A program made the position numbers and the translations under genes. DNA of 64,000 nt, taken from Adhaeribacter terrigena (GTDB lineage: Bacteria > Bacteroidota > Bacteroidia > Cytophagales > Hymenobacteraceae). The notes beneath the pieces were generated by a model, which saw only the letters and a program-made list of their open reading frames with translations, searched no databases and was not told the DNA's origin. This document shows, piece by piece, positions 20,344 to 29,269 of the stretch. Numbering within the stretch: position 1 is the stretch's first letter; each line of letters opens with the position of its first letter. The stretch spans positions 62,001 through 126,000 of the forward strand of contig NZ_JAEHFX010000001.1 of NCBI RefSeq assembly GCF_016623615.1, written 5' to 3'.

Positions 20344-20736
20344 ATGGCTCAGAAAAGAAAAGATAAAGCGAAGAAACGAGTTGTCGTTGTTGAACAGACT
20401 GGCCAAGTCCATATTAAAGCCTCTTTCAATAATATTATCATCTCTGTTACTAATAATAATGGCCAGGTAATTTCCTGGGCATCTGCTGGTAAAATGGGTT
20501 TTAAGGGTTCTAAAAAGAACACTCCTTATGCAGCCCAGATGGCCGCTTCAGATTGCGCAAAAGTTGCTTACGAGGCAGGTATGCGTAAAGCTGAAGTTTT
20601 TGTAAAAGGACCTGGTGCTGGCCGCGAATCTGCGATCAGAACTGTACAGAACGTAGGTATAGAAGTGACTACTATTAAAGATGTTACTCCGTTGCCACAT
20701 AACGGTTGCCGTCCTCCAAAACGCAGAAGAGTTTAA
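20344..20736 (+). CDS. rpsK: 30S ribosomal protein S11
   Basis: 130 residues; platform protein. Recognised by [40 protein letters not shown] and the C-terminal [18 protein letters not shown]. Followed by a 30-bp A/T-rich gap and rpsD. Confidence 0.98.
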   Translation: MAQKRKDKAKKRVVVVEQTGQVHIKASFNNIIISVTNNNGQVISWASAGKMGFKGSKKNTPYAAQMAASDCAKVAYEAGMRKAEVFVKGPGAGRESAIRTVQNVGIEVTTIKDVTPLPHNGCRPPKRRRV

Positions 20737-20766
20737 TTAGTAGCATTTTATTTGACATAATTTTAT

Positions 20767-21372
20767 ATGGCAAGATATACAGGCCCCAAAAGCAAAATTT
20801 CCAGAAGATTCGCTGAACCAATTTTCGGTGCCAGCAAAGCATTGCAAAAGAAAGCTTATCCTCCGGGGATGCACGGTCGAGGCCGCCGCAAAAAACAGTC
20901 TGAATATGCAATTCAGCTGATGGAAAAACAAAAAGTGAAATACCTTTATGGTATGCTGGAGAAACAGTTCGAAAACTTGTTTCATAAGGCAGCTTCTAAA
21001 GGTGGTGTTACCGGTGAAAACTTACTGGCATTATTAGAATCACGCTTAGACAATACTGTTTATCGTTTAGGTATTGCTCCAACGCGTCGTTCTGCCCGTC
21101 AGTTAGTTTTGCACAAGCATATTACTGTGAATGGTGAGATTGTTAATATTTCATCTTATTCATTAAGACCAGGCGATGTTGTGGCAGTTAGAGAGAAATC
21201 TAAATCATTAGAAGTAATTACCAATAGTCTTTCTGCCCGTAACGCTCGTCAATTTTCATGGTTAGAGTGGGATGGTAAAGAAATGACTGGTAAGTTCATT
21301 TCTGCACCTGCAAGAGATCTGATTCCTGAGAAAATTCAGGAGCAGCTTATCGTAGAGCTTTACTCTAAGTAA
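20767..21372 (+). CDS. rpsD: 30S ribosomal protein S4
   Basis: 201 residues; initiator of 30S assembly. The N-terminal zinc-finger cysteines of the Cys-containing form are absent. The S4 domain is seen in [19 protein letters not shown] and [19 protein letters not shown]. Located between rpsK and rpoA as in most bacteria. Confidence 0.98.
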   Translation: MARYTGPKSKISRRFAEPIFGASKALQKKAYPPGMHGRGRRKKQSEYAIQLMEKQKVKYLYGMLEKQFENLFHKAASKGGVTGENLLALLESRLDNTVYRLGIAPTRRSARQLVLHKHITVNGEIVNISSYSLRPGDVVAVREKSKSLEVITNSLSARNARQFSWLEWDGKEMTGKFISAPARDLIPEKIQEQLIVELYSK

Positions 21373-21427
21373 TCTATTACTTAGTAAAGCTTACCCAAAT
21401 AAATTTTCAACCATTAAAATTGCGTAT

Positions 21428-22417
21428 ATGTCAATATTAGCTTTTCAAATGCCTGAAAAAGTTGTGATGGAGAAGTCTGACGACTTCAACGGACAATTTG
21501 AATTCAAGCCACTTGAAAAAGGATATGGTGTTACTATTGGAAATGCTTTAAGACGTATTTTATTATCTTCGCTGGAAGGTTATGCAATTACTGCTATTCG
21601 GATTCCGAGCGTACTGCACGAATTTTCTGCTATTGAAGGAGTAATGGAGGATGTATCTGAAATTATTCTGAACCTGAAAATGGTTCGCTTCAAGAAAATC
21701 AGCGATGTAATTGATGATAAAGTTACCGTTTCTATTTCCGGCAAGGATAGCTTTATGGCTGGTGAAATCAATAATTTTACCAGCAGCTTTGAAGTACTAA
21801 ACCCTGACCTGGTTATCTGTCACCTGGATTCAAGCATCAATTTTGAAATTGAGCTTACCATTCAGAAAGGCAGAGGTTATGTTCCGGCTGACGAAAATAA
21901 ACCTGCAGACCAGGTGTTTGGTCAGATCGCCATCGATGCTATTTACACGCCAATTAAAAATGTGCGCTACAGCATCGAAAATACGCGTGTTGAACAGAAA
22001 ACTGACTACGAAAAACTTTTAATTGATATTCAGACAGATGGTTCAATCCATCCTGAAGATGCTTTGAAAGGCGCAGCCAATATTCTGATCCAACACTTTA
22101 TGCTGTTCTCTGACAATACCATGACTTTTGAAACTGCTAAGCAGGAAGAAGAAGAAGCGGTTGACGAAGAGATGCTGCATATGCGTAAAATCCTGAAGAC
22201 GCAATTGAGCGATATGGATCTTTCGGTACGTGCTTATAACTGCCTTAAAGCAGCTGATATCCGTACTTTAGGTGATTTGGTTCAGCTTGATCTGCAGGAT
22301 ATGATGAAATTCCGGAACTTTGGTAAAAAGTCGTTGACTGAGCTTGAGAACCTGGTAGATGAGAAAGGCCTTACTTTCGGGATGGATCTTTCTAAGTATA
22401 AATTAGAAGAAGATTAA
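21428..22417 (+). CDS. rpoA: DNA-directed RNA polymerase subunit alpha
   Basis: 329 residues. The N-terminal assembly domain has [20 protein letters not shown] and [17 protein letters not shown]; the C-terminal domain that binds UP elements and activators has two helix-hairpin-helix segments ([14 protein letters not shown] and [14 protein letters not shown]). The linker at about residues 235-250 is acidic. Together with rpoC at the window start, it supplies core polymerase. Confidence 0.98.
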   Translation: MSILAFQMPEKVVMEKSDDFNGQFEFKPLEKGYGVTIGNALRRILLSSLEGYAITAIRIPSVLHEFSAIEGVMEDVSEIILNLKMVRFKKISDVIDDKVTVSISGKDSFMAGEINNFTSSFEVLNPDLVICHLDSSINFEIELTIQKGRGYVPADENKPADQVFGQIAIDAIYTPIKNVRYSIENTRVEQKTDYEKLLIDIQTDGSIHPEDALKGAANILIQHFMLFSDNTMTFETAKQEEEEAVDEEMLHMRKILKTQLSDMDLSVRAYNCLKAADIRTLGDLVQLDLQDMMKFRNFGKKSLTELENLVDEKGLTFGMDLSKYKLEED

Positions 22418-22488
22418 TTAATCAACTGCATAATTCCCGATCCCCGTTTGGGTTGATTGACGGTATGCACGTGCACAAGTAAAATAAA

Positions 22489-23004
22489 ATGAGACACGGT
22501 AAAAAAGTAAATCACTTAGGAAGAACATCTGCTCACCGCAAGGCAATGCTTTCTAACATGGCATCTTCCCTGATCCTGCACAAACGGATCAAGACTACAG
22601 TTGCCAAAGCGAAAGCGCTGCGTAAATACGTAGAGCCTCTGCTTACTAAATCTAAAAACGATACTACACACTCCCGTCGTATTATCTTCTCTTACTTACA
22701 GAACAAAGAGTCTGTAAAAGAGTTATTCGACACGGTTGCTGCGAAAGTAGCAACCCGCCCAGGTGGTTATACCCGTATTTTCAAGATGGGTAATCGTTTA
22801 GGTGACAACGCGGATGTTTGTATCATCGAATTAGTTGATTTCAATGACACGCTCCTGAACGCTACTGAAACTTCTGCTGCGGCTAAACCTAAAACCCGTA
22901 GAAGAGCTGCTGGTAAGAAAAAAGCAGAAGGTGCTGAAAATACTCCTGCTGCTGAAACGAAAGAAGAAAATAAAGCTACAGGTTCAACTGAAAATGCTGA
23001 ATAA
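22489..23004 (+). CDS. rplQ: 50S ribosomal protein L17 with long tail
   Basis: 171 residues; the family core ([20 protein letters not shown] through [20 protein letters not shown]) fills about 125 residues, followed by an Ala/Lys/Glu/Thr-rich low-complexity tail of about 45 residues. Last gene of the ribosomal supercluster, closed by the terminator at 23028-23062. Its 71-bp leader contains the palindrome TGCACGTGCA. Confidence 0.97.
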   Translation: MRHGKKVNHLGRTSAHRKAMLSNMASSLILHKRIKTTVAKAKALRKYVEPLLTKSKNDTTHSRRIIFSYLQNKESVKELFDTVAAKVATRPGGYTRIFKMGNRLGDNADVCIIELVDFNDTLLNATETSAAAKPKTRRRAAGKKKAEGAENTPAAETKEENKATGSTENAE

Positions 23005-23027
23005 GTATTCTTTCTTAAATTAATTTG

Positions 23028-23062
23028 AAAGGGATACGGCGTAAGTCGTATCCCTTTTTTAT
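23028..23062 (+). terminator. Intrinsic terminator after rplQ
   Basis: Stem GGGATACG (23031-23038) with CGTATCCC (23047-23054), followed by T6, 26 bp after the rplQ stop. Ends the S10/spc/alpha transcript. Confidence 0.9.
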
Positions 23063-23067
23063 TTTTG
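23060..23067 (+). promoter_or_regulatory. Candidate -7 box of carA
   Basis: TATTTTTG fits TANNTTTG and lies 16 bp before the carA ATG, implying a leader of about 8-10 nt. It overlaps the T tract of the preceding terminator, and no good -33 element was found. Confidence 0.5.
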
Positions 23068-23082
23068 CAAAACTCTTTGGTT

Positions 23083-24195
23083 ATGAACAACTCAAATTCG
23101 CAAGAAGCTATCTTAATGCTGGAAGACGGTACCGTTTTTAAAGGAAAATCTTTGGGAACGATTGGTACCACCGGCGGCGAGCTTTGCTTTAATACCGGGA
23201 TGACCGGTTATCAGGAAATTTTTACTGACCCTTCTTATTACGGACAGCTGGTTTTAACAACTACTTCGCATATTGGGAATTACGGCGTAATTCCTACAGA
23301 AGTAGAATCTGACAAGATCCAGATTAAAGGTTTGGTTTGTAAGGAATTTTCTACGCATTTTTCCCGGAAAATGGCTGATACCTCTTTACAGGAATACTTT
23401 GAAAAAGCCGGAGTTGTGGGTATTTGTGAGATCGATACGCGGGAGCTGGTGCGCCATATCCGGAATAAAGGTGCTATGAATGCCGTTATTTCTTCAGAGA
23501 TTCTGGATGTGGAAGAATTGAAGCTGCATCTGAAAGAAGTACCATCTATGGCCGGACTGGAGCTTTCTTCTAAAGTTAGCACAGAAAAACCGTATGGTTT
23601 GGAGGCTGAAAACTCGAAGTATAAAGTTGCCGTGCTAGATCTTGGCGTAAAGCGGAACAGCATGGACGAACTGATCGCCCGTGGCTGTGAATGCCGGGTT
23701 TTCCCTTACAATACACCTTTTGAGGAAATGGAAGCCTGGGGGCCGGATGGTTATTACATTTCTAACGGTCCGGGGGACCCGGCTGCTACCACGGAAGCGG
23801 TAAATACTGTGAAGGAAGTACTAAAGATTGAAAAACCGCTTTTCGGAATTTGTATGGGGCACCAGGTTTTAGCGCAGGCGAACGGTATTGCTACTTATAA
23901 AATGAAGAATGGGCACCGCGGGTTAAATCACCCGGTAAAGAATTTGATTACCGGCAAGTGTGAAGTAACTTCGCAGAACCATGGGTTTGCCGTAGATGCC
24001 GAAGCGGTGAAAGGTCATCCGGAAGTGGAGATCACCCACATTAACCTGAACGATAATACCGTGGAAGGAATCCGGATGAAGAATAAACCGGCTTTCTCGG
24101 TGCAATATCACCCGGAATCTTCTCCGGGGCCGCACGATTCTGAATATCTTTTCGATGAATTCATTTCAATGATCAATAATTCAATTAAAAAATAA
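23083..24195 (+). CDS. carA: Carbamoyl-phosphate synthase small subunit
   Basis: Glutamine amidotransferase subunit that passes ammonia to CarB for arginine and pyrimidine synthesis. 370 residues from the ATG at 23083; an upstream in-frame TTG at 23065 is unlikely. N-terminal CPSase small-chain domain (GTVFKGKSLGTIGTTGGELC), then a class I GATase domain with the nucleophile in FGICMGHQVLA and the His-Glu pair in YHPES. carB is not adjacent. eno follows after 18 bp and may be cotranscribed. Confidence 0.96.
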   Translation: MNNSNSQEAILMLEDGTVFKGKSLGTIGTTGGELCFNTGMTGYQEIFTDPSYYGQLVLTTTSHIGNYGVIPTEVESDKIQIKGLVCKEFSTHFSRKMADTSLQEYFEKAGVVGICEIDTRELVRHIRNKGAMNAVISSEILDVEELKLHLKEVPSMAGLELSSKVSTEKPYGLEAENSKYKVAVLDLGVKRNSMDELIARGCECRVFPYNTPFEEMEAWGPDGYYISNGPGDPAATTEAVNTVKEVLKIEKPLFGICMGHQVLAQANGIATYKMKNGHRGLNHPVKNLITGKCEVTSQNHGFAVDAEAVKGHPEVEITHINLNDNTVEGIRMKNKPAFSVQYHPESSPGPHDSEYLFDEFISMINNSIKK

Positions 24196-25485
<1,290 letters not shown>

Positions 25486-25585
25486 TTTATTCACGATTTG
25501 CGATTTTGATTACCGATTGTGATTTGAAAATTGAAGATCGATAAAACGTTAGAGCAGGATTTCCTGTTAAAATCTTTGTAACTTT

Positions 25586-25617
25586 AAGGCCGCTTTCAGC
25601 AATGAGGGCGGCCTTTT
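25586..25617 (+). terminator. Intrinsic terminator after eno
   Basis: Stem AAGGCCGC (25586-25593) with GCGGCCTT (25608-25615), then a short T tract. Decayed boundary-repeat-like sequences lie on both sides (25543 and 25612 onward). Confidence 0.75.
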
Positions 25618-25639
25618 AGATTTTAGCTGGTTTGCGTTA

Positions 25640-25668
25640 AAAACGCTAGGGGTTAAGCTCCAAAAACT
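25640..25668 (-). repeat. 29-bp boundary repeat BE5
   Basis: AAAACGCTAG at the left, AAAAACT at the right, exact 29 bp, between the eno terminator and the DivIC-like gene. Confidence 0.7.
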
Positions 25669-25726
25669 GCTGACTAAAACTGATTACGAATAATTGATTC
25701 CTGTTCACTGATAACTGGTTACTGAC

Positions 25727-26059
25727 ATGTGGGAGCGCATACCTAAATTTTTCCGGAGCTTTTATTTACTGGTTACCGTAGCTTTCCTGACCTGGATGTT
25801 TTTCTTTGATGAGAATGATTTTATCCGGCAGTACCAGATGAGCAAGAAACTCAGCGACCTGGAAGAGGAACGTGATTATTACGTTTCTAAAATTGCGGAA
25901 GTAGAAAAAGACCGGAAAGAACTGATGAGCAACGCCGACTTGCTAGAGAAATTCGCCCGCGAAAAATACCTGATGAAAAAGCCGACCGAAGATGTGTTTT
26001 TAGTAATTCCGGAAGAGAAGCGCCAGGAAGAAATTGAAGCGCAGCAAATGCCGGAATAG
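25727..26059 (+). CDS. Septum formation initiator (DivIC/FtsB-like)
   Basis: A 110-residue bitopic membrane protein: short cytosolic N-terminus, one transmembrane helix at about residues 10-28 (FYLLVTVAFLTWMFFF), then a periplasmic coiled coil (about 40-75) and the family's terminal KFAREKYLMKKPTEDVFLV segment. DivIC/FtsB proteins link FtsL and FtsQ in the divisome. The position after eno is typical for this family in many bacteria. Two tandem boundary repeats begin 5 bp after its stop. Confidence 0.88.
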   Translation: MWERIPKFFRSFYLLVTVAFLTWMFFFDENDFIRQYQMSKKLSDLEEERDYYVSKIAEVEKDRKELMSNADLLEKFAREKYLMKKPTEDVFLVIPEEKRQEEIEAQQMPE

Positions 26060-26063
26060 TTTT

Positions 26064-26092
26064 TAAACGGTAGGGATTTGCAGCTGAAAAGT
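26064..26092 (-). repeat. 29-bp boundary repeat BE6
   Basis: TAAACGGTAG at the left, GCTGAAAAGT at the right, 29 bp, 5 bp after the DivIC-like stop; tandem with BE7. Confidence 0.75.
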
Positions 26093-26095
26093 CAG

Positions 26096-26124
26096 AAAAC
26101 GGTATCAGATTTGATATAAAAAGT
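26096..26124 (-). repeat. 29-bp boundary repeat BE7
   Basis: AAAACGGTAT at the left, AAAAAGT at the right, 29 bp. Its right arm merges with the terminator stem; it mirrors BE8 across the hairpin. Confidence 0.8.
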
Positions 26125-26160
26125 AAAAGCCACCTCATTCAGAAGTGGCTTTTACTTTTT
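26118..26160. terminator. Bidirectional terminator between convergent DivIC-like gene and hscA
   Basis: Perfect 16-bp stem (26118-26133 with 26145-26160; AAAAGCCAC/GTGGCTTTT core) with A and T tracts. The outer stem ends are the inner arms of repeats BE7 and BE8. Confidence 0.9.
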
Positions 26161-26182
26161 CAGGCTGAAACCATAGCGTTTT
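26154..26182 (+). repeat. 29-bp boundary repeat BE8
   Basis: ACTTTTT at the left, CAGGCTGAAA in the middle, CATAGCGTTTT at the right; best match to the consensus. It ends 1 bp from the hscA stop codon. Confidence 0.85.
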
Positions 26183-26183
26183 C

Positions 26184-28046
26184 TTATTCGATCTTTTTGC
26201 CGGCCATAGCTTTTTTAATGGAGATCTGCATCACGCGTTCGGCAAATGGAGAAGTTTGTTCTTCCAGTTCATCTACGGCTTTCAGAATTTCGTCTTTGGT
26301 TCCGGAAGGCAGCGTGGCGCGCAGTTTTTCTACGTTGGTGCGGGTAATAGAAACTTCTTCTTCCGTTAAATGCTCGGCGTTCTTCTTCAGGAAATTCTCT
26401 ACCTGGTAAAGCATCTGGTCGGCAGTGGTTTTTGCTTCGATCAGCATGCGGGCCGAAACGTCTTCTTTGGCGTGGGTAATGGAATCCATCAGCATGGTTT
26501 CTACCTGTTCGTCGGTGAGGCCGTACTGCGGTTTTACTTCCACGGTTTGCTTTACGCCGGAACGCAGTTCAATGGCTTCTACGGTTAAAATACCATCGGC
26601 ATTCAGGATGAAGTTTACGTCTACTTTGGGAAGGCCGGCCGGCATTCCCGGAATTCCTTTCAGTTCGAATTCGGCGAGTTTTCGGTTTTCTTTTACCTGG
26701 TCGCGTTCGCCCTGATACACGGCAATCTTCATGTTACTCTGGCCATCTATAGAGGTAGTGTACTGGCGGCCAGCTTTGGTCGGGATCTTGGAGTTGCGCG
26801 GAATAATGCCGTCCATCAGGCCACCCATCGTTTCAATGCCCAGCGTTAACGGTGTTACGTCTAAAAGTAAAATATCCTGGCGGTTGCCGGCTAACACATC
26901 GGCCTGAATGGCGGCGCCTAAAGCCACTACTTCGTCGGGGTTGATGGAGTTGTTGGCCGGTTTTCCGAAGAAATCGGATACCATTTTGTACACAAGCGGC
27001 ACGCGCGTAGAACCGCCCACCATGATCACCGAATCAATTTTATCGGCGGTCAGATTCGCGTCCTGTAAGGCCAGTTTGCACGAATTCACGGTTTTGCTTA
27101 CGATCGGCGCGATCAGGTTTTCGAAATGCTCTTTGGTGAGCTCACAGGTTAAGCCGCTGGAAGTTTTGGAAGAAAATACGGCGTGGCTGCTGAGTTTTTT
27201 CTTCGCTTCTTCGGCTAAAAGACGAATCTCCTGGCTCAGCGATTTGTTTTCGTGGAGGGTTTCGGGTGCGATCTGGTTTTCTGTTAGCCAATAGTCAATG
27301 ATTGCCCGGTCAAAATCGTCGCCTCCCAGATACGTATCGCCGTTGGTGGAAAGCACTTCAAAAATACCGTTGTGGATCTGCAGGATGGAAATATCGAAGG
27401 TGCCGCCGCCAAGGTCATATACCGCAATGGTTTTCTCTTCCGATGGGTCTAAGCCGATGCCGTAAGCCAGGGAAGCAGCCGTGGGCTCGTTTACAATGCG
27501 CAACACTTCCAGCCCGGCCAGTTTTCCGGCGTCGCGGGTAGCCTGTCTTTGTGAATCGTTGAAATAGGCGGGTACGGTAATTACGGCGCGGTTTACGGGC
27601 GTTTTCAGGGCGTGTTCGGCGCGCTTTTTCAGTTCTTTCAGAATTTCGGCGGAAAGCTCGATGGGAGAATAAAATTTATCGCCGATGCGCACTTTTACCA
27701 AACCTTCGGAATTATCGTCGATGATCTTGTAGCCAAAGAAATCGCGGTGCTCGCGCAGGTCCAGGTACGATTTTCCGAGCAAACGTTTTACCGAATAAAT
27801 GGTGTTGGCCGGATCGGTGATCAGGAATTGCTTCGCTTCGTTGCCTACTTTCACCTCGCCGTGTGTGCCGAAATGCACCACCGAAGGCACAAGTTCGCCC
27901 AGATTCTGGTCGTTTATCGGGATTGCTTTTTTATGTTCGGGATGAATGTAAGCCACTAAACTATTGGTAGTGCCCAGGTCTATGCCCACAGCCATGTCTT
28001 CCTGCTGAATAGTGCCTGTGGTAAGATTTATTGCAACTTTTGCCAT
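26184..28046 (-). CDS. hscA: Hsp70-family chaperone, Fe-S assembly type (HscA-like)
   Basis: 620 residues. ATPase domain motifs: [14 protein letters not shown] near residue 21, the connect region [13 protein letters not shown] and [12 protein letters not shown]; then the linker [11 protein letters not shown] and the substrate-binding domain. The extended N-terminus before the first phosphate loop and the length resemble HscA of Bacteroidota rather than DnaK, which would start [14 protein letters not shown]. HscA works on the IscU scaffold, but no isc genes are adjacent, so the assignment rests on sequence alone. Convergent with the DivIC-like gene. Confidence 0.8.
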   Translation of the reverse strand: MAKVAINLTTGTIQQEDMAVGIDLGTTNSLVAYIHPEHKKAIPINDQNLGELVPSVVHFGTHGEVKVGNEAKQFLITDPANTIYSVKRLLGKSYLDLREHRDFFGYKIIDDNSEGLVKVRIGDKFYSPIELSAEILKELKKRAEHALKTPVNRAVITVPAYFNDSQRQATRDAGKLAGLEVLRIVNEPTAASLAYGIGLDPSEEKTIAVYDLGGGTFDISILQIHNGIFEVLSTNGDTYLGGDDFDRAIIDYWLTENQIAPETLHENKSLSQEIRLLAEEAKKKLSSHAVFSSKTSSGLTCELTKEHFENLIAPIVSKTVNSCKLALQDANLTADKIDSVIMVGGSTRVPLVYKMVSDFFGKPANNSINPDEVVALGAAIQADVLAGNRQDILLLDVTPLTLGIETMGGLMDGIIPRNSKIPTKAGRQYTTSIDGQSNMKIAVYQGERDQVKENRKLAEFELKGIPGMPAGLPKVDVNFILNADGILTVEAIELRSGVKQTVEVKPQYGLTDEQVETMLMDSITHAKEDVSARMLIEAKTTADQMLYQVENFLKKNAEHLTEEEVSITRTNVEKLRATLPSGTKDEILKAVDELEEQTSPFAERVMQISIKKAMAGKKIE

Positions 28047-28071
28047 GTTTTCTATGCTTTAAAGCTTTCCA

Positions 28072-28100
28072 GAAACGGTATGGAAATGCCCTGCAAAAGT
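28072..28100 (-). repeat. 29-bp boundary repeat BE9
   Basis: GAAACGGTATG at the left, CAAAAGT at the right, 29 bp, 25 bp upstream of the hscA start on the minus strand; its right arm coincides with the promoter-like TACTTTTG. Confidence 0.7.
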
Positions 28101-28101
28101 A
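28094..28101 (-). promoter_or_regulatory. Candidate -7 box of hscA
   Basis: TACTTTTG on the minus strand, about 48 bp upstream of the hscA ATG, fits TANNTTTG. The -33 position reads TCTG, a partial match. It overlaps repeat BE9. Confidence 0.5.
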
Positions 28102-28287
28102 CGAATAAATGCCCCCTTTTCAGAATTAATCTAAATAAAGCAGTATTTCGGGAATTGATTTGCACTTATCGATGTTCATCTATCAGCGGAATTCCCACAA
28201 TTTTGTTCCACGTATAGATAATTCCGGGGCCAGATATCTTTAAAAAGCCCCATTTAATAATAGCTTAGAATTTTAAAGATATTTATA

Positions 28288-29118
28288 ATGGGCAACGTAA
28301 CAACCAAACGAAAATTAGTAGCAGGAAAGCGGTTTGCAACCCGTATTCTCCCTTTTTTTGCGCCGCTTTTTTTCGCCACTTTAACGGCGCCGTCTAAAAC
28401 GGTAGAAGCGAGGAGCAATGTGGCCAGTCATTTTAACCTCGATGCCGAAGTAAAACTAAACGCGCTGAAAAAATCGAATTTCCAGATGAACCTGCTGGAG
28501 ATCTACGAACAAGCCGGGCTGGAGAAAAAAGGGATGACTTTCGAGGTTTTTGACAGGGCCATGATCGGGTATCTGAACCTGAAAAATGCCGGTTTGCTTT
28601 CCGATAAGCAGTTGCTCAGCGTGGTGGATTTCGACCTGCCTTCTACTAAAAAACGCTTCTGGCTTATTGATCTGGAAAAGCGGAAAGTGCTGGAAAATAC
28701 CTTCGTTTCACACGGTAAAAATTCCGGCGGTAACATGGCCACACAGTTTTCCAACACCGACGATTCGAACATGAGCAGCCTGGGTTTTTACGTTACCGGC
28801 GAAACCTATTACGGCCGCCACGGCTTGTCTTTGAAACTGGATGGCATGGATGCAGCCCATAATTCTAACGCCCGCCTGCGCGATATCGTAATGCACGGTG
28901 CCGAGTACGTAAGCAAAGATTTTATCAACCAGCAGGGCCGTTTAGGCCGCAGCGAAGGCTGTCCGGCTTTACCGATGGGCTTGCACCAGGAAGTGATTGA
29001 ACAAGTGCAGGACCGAACGGTGCTCTTTATTCATGCCTCGGTTCAGCCGTTACAGTCGCGTTTCCTGAACCAGGAAACGGCTATGGAAGCATTCTACAAA
29101 AATGATAATCTTATTTAG
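28288..29118 (+). CDS. Murein L,D-transpeptidase catalytic domain family protein
   Basis: 276 residues; N-terminal signal or anchor segment (about residues 18-37) ending in a cleavage-like SKTVEA region. The catalytic region holds HGKNSGGN, YGRHGLSL, the His of VMHGAEYVS and the Cys of RSEGCPALPMG, as in YkuD_2-type L,D-transpeptidases that cross-link or trim peptidoglycan in the periplasm. The 240-bp gap shared with divergent hscA holds no gene. The stop codon overlaps repeat BE10. Confidence 0.88.
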   Translation: MGNVTTKRKLVAGKRFATRILPFFAPLFFATLTAPSKTVEARSNVASHFNLDAEVKLNALKKSNFQMNLLEIYEQAGLEKKGMTFEVFDRAMIGYLNLKNAGLLSDKQLLSVVDFDLPSTKKRFWLIDLEKRKVLENTFVSHGKNSGGNMATQFSNTDDSNMSSLGFYVTGETYYGRHGLSLKLDGMDAAHNSNARLRDIVMHGAEYVSKDFINQQGRLGRSEGCPALPMGLHQEVIEQVQDRTVLFIHASVQPLQSRFLNQETAMEAFYKNDNLI

Positions 29119-29146
29119 AAACGGTACTGTTTTAGCCTGAAAAAGT
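29118..29146 (-). repeat. 29-bp boundary repeat BE10
   Basis: GAAACGGTAC at the left, AGCCTGAAAAAGT at the right, 29 bp, starting at the last base of the L,D-transpeptidase stop; its right arm opens the terminator stem. Confidence 0.8.
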
Positions 29147-29174
29147 CTGCCCGCAAAAGTTGGCAGACTTTTTT
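29140..29174 (+). terminator. Terminator framed by two boundary repeats
   Basis: Stem AAAAAGTCTGCC (29140-29151) with GGCAGACTTTTTT (29162-29174). The outer A and T tracts belong to BE10 and BE11. Confidence 0.85.
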
Positions 29175-29195
29175 GTTTTAGAAGCATAGCGTTTT
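29167..29195 (+). repeat. 29-bp boundary repeat BE11
   Basis: ACTTTTTT at the left, GCATAGCGTTTT at the right, 29 bp; the mirror image of BE10 across the hairpin and facing the M43-like gene. Confidence 0.8.
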
Positions 29196-29269
29196 CAGAT
29201 TCGGTTGTTTGAAATAACAATAAATAGTTTTAAATTAACGCACTACTTCCAGCGCTAAACCTTGAAACT

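Noticed and set aside
23065-23082. TTG start for carA six codons upstream of the ATG
   Set aside because: It lies inside the promoter/terminator overlap; the ATG at 23083 gives a normal CarA N-terminus.
26154-26182. Boundary repeat read as an ordinary promoter
   Set aside because: Copies face both ways, often sit after stop codons and mostly lack TANNTTTG; only BE9 coincides with a -7 box. A general promoter role does not fit.
26184-28046. Calling the Hsp70 gene dnaK
   Set aside because: Its N-terminal extension before GIDLGTTNS and its length fit HscA; no grpE or dnaJ is adjacent.
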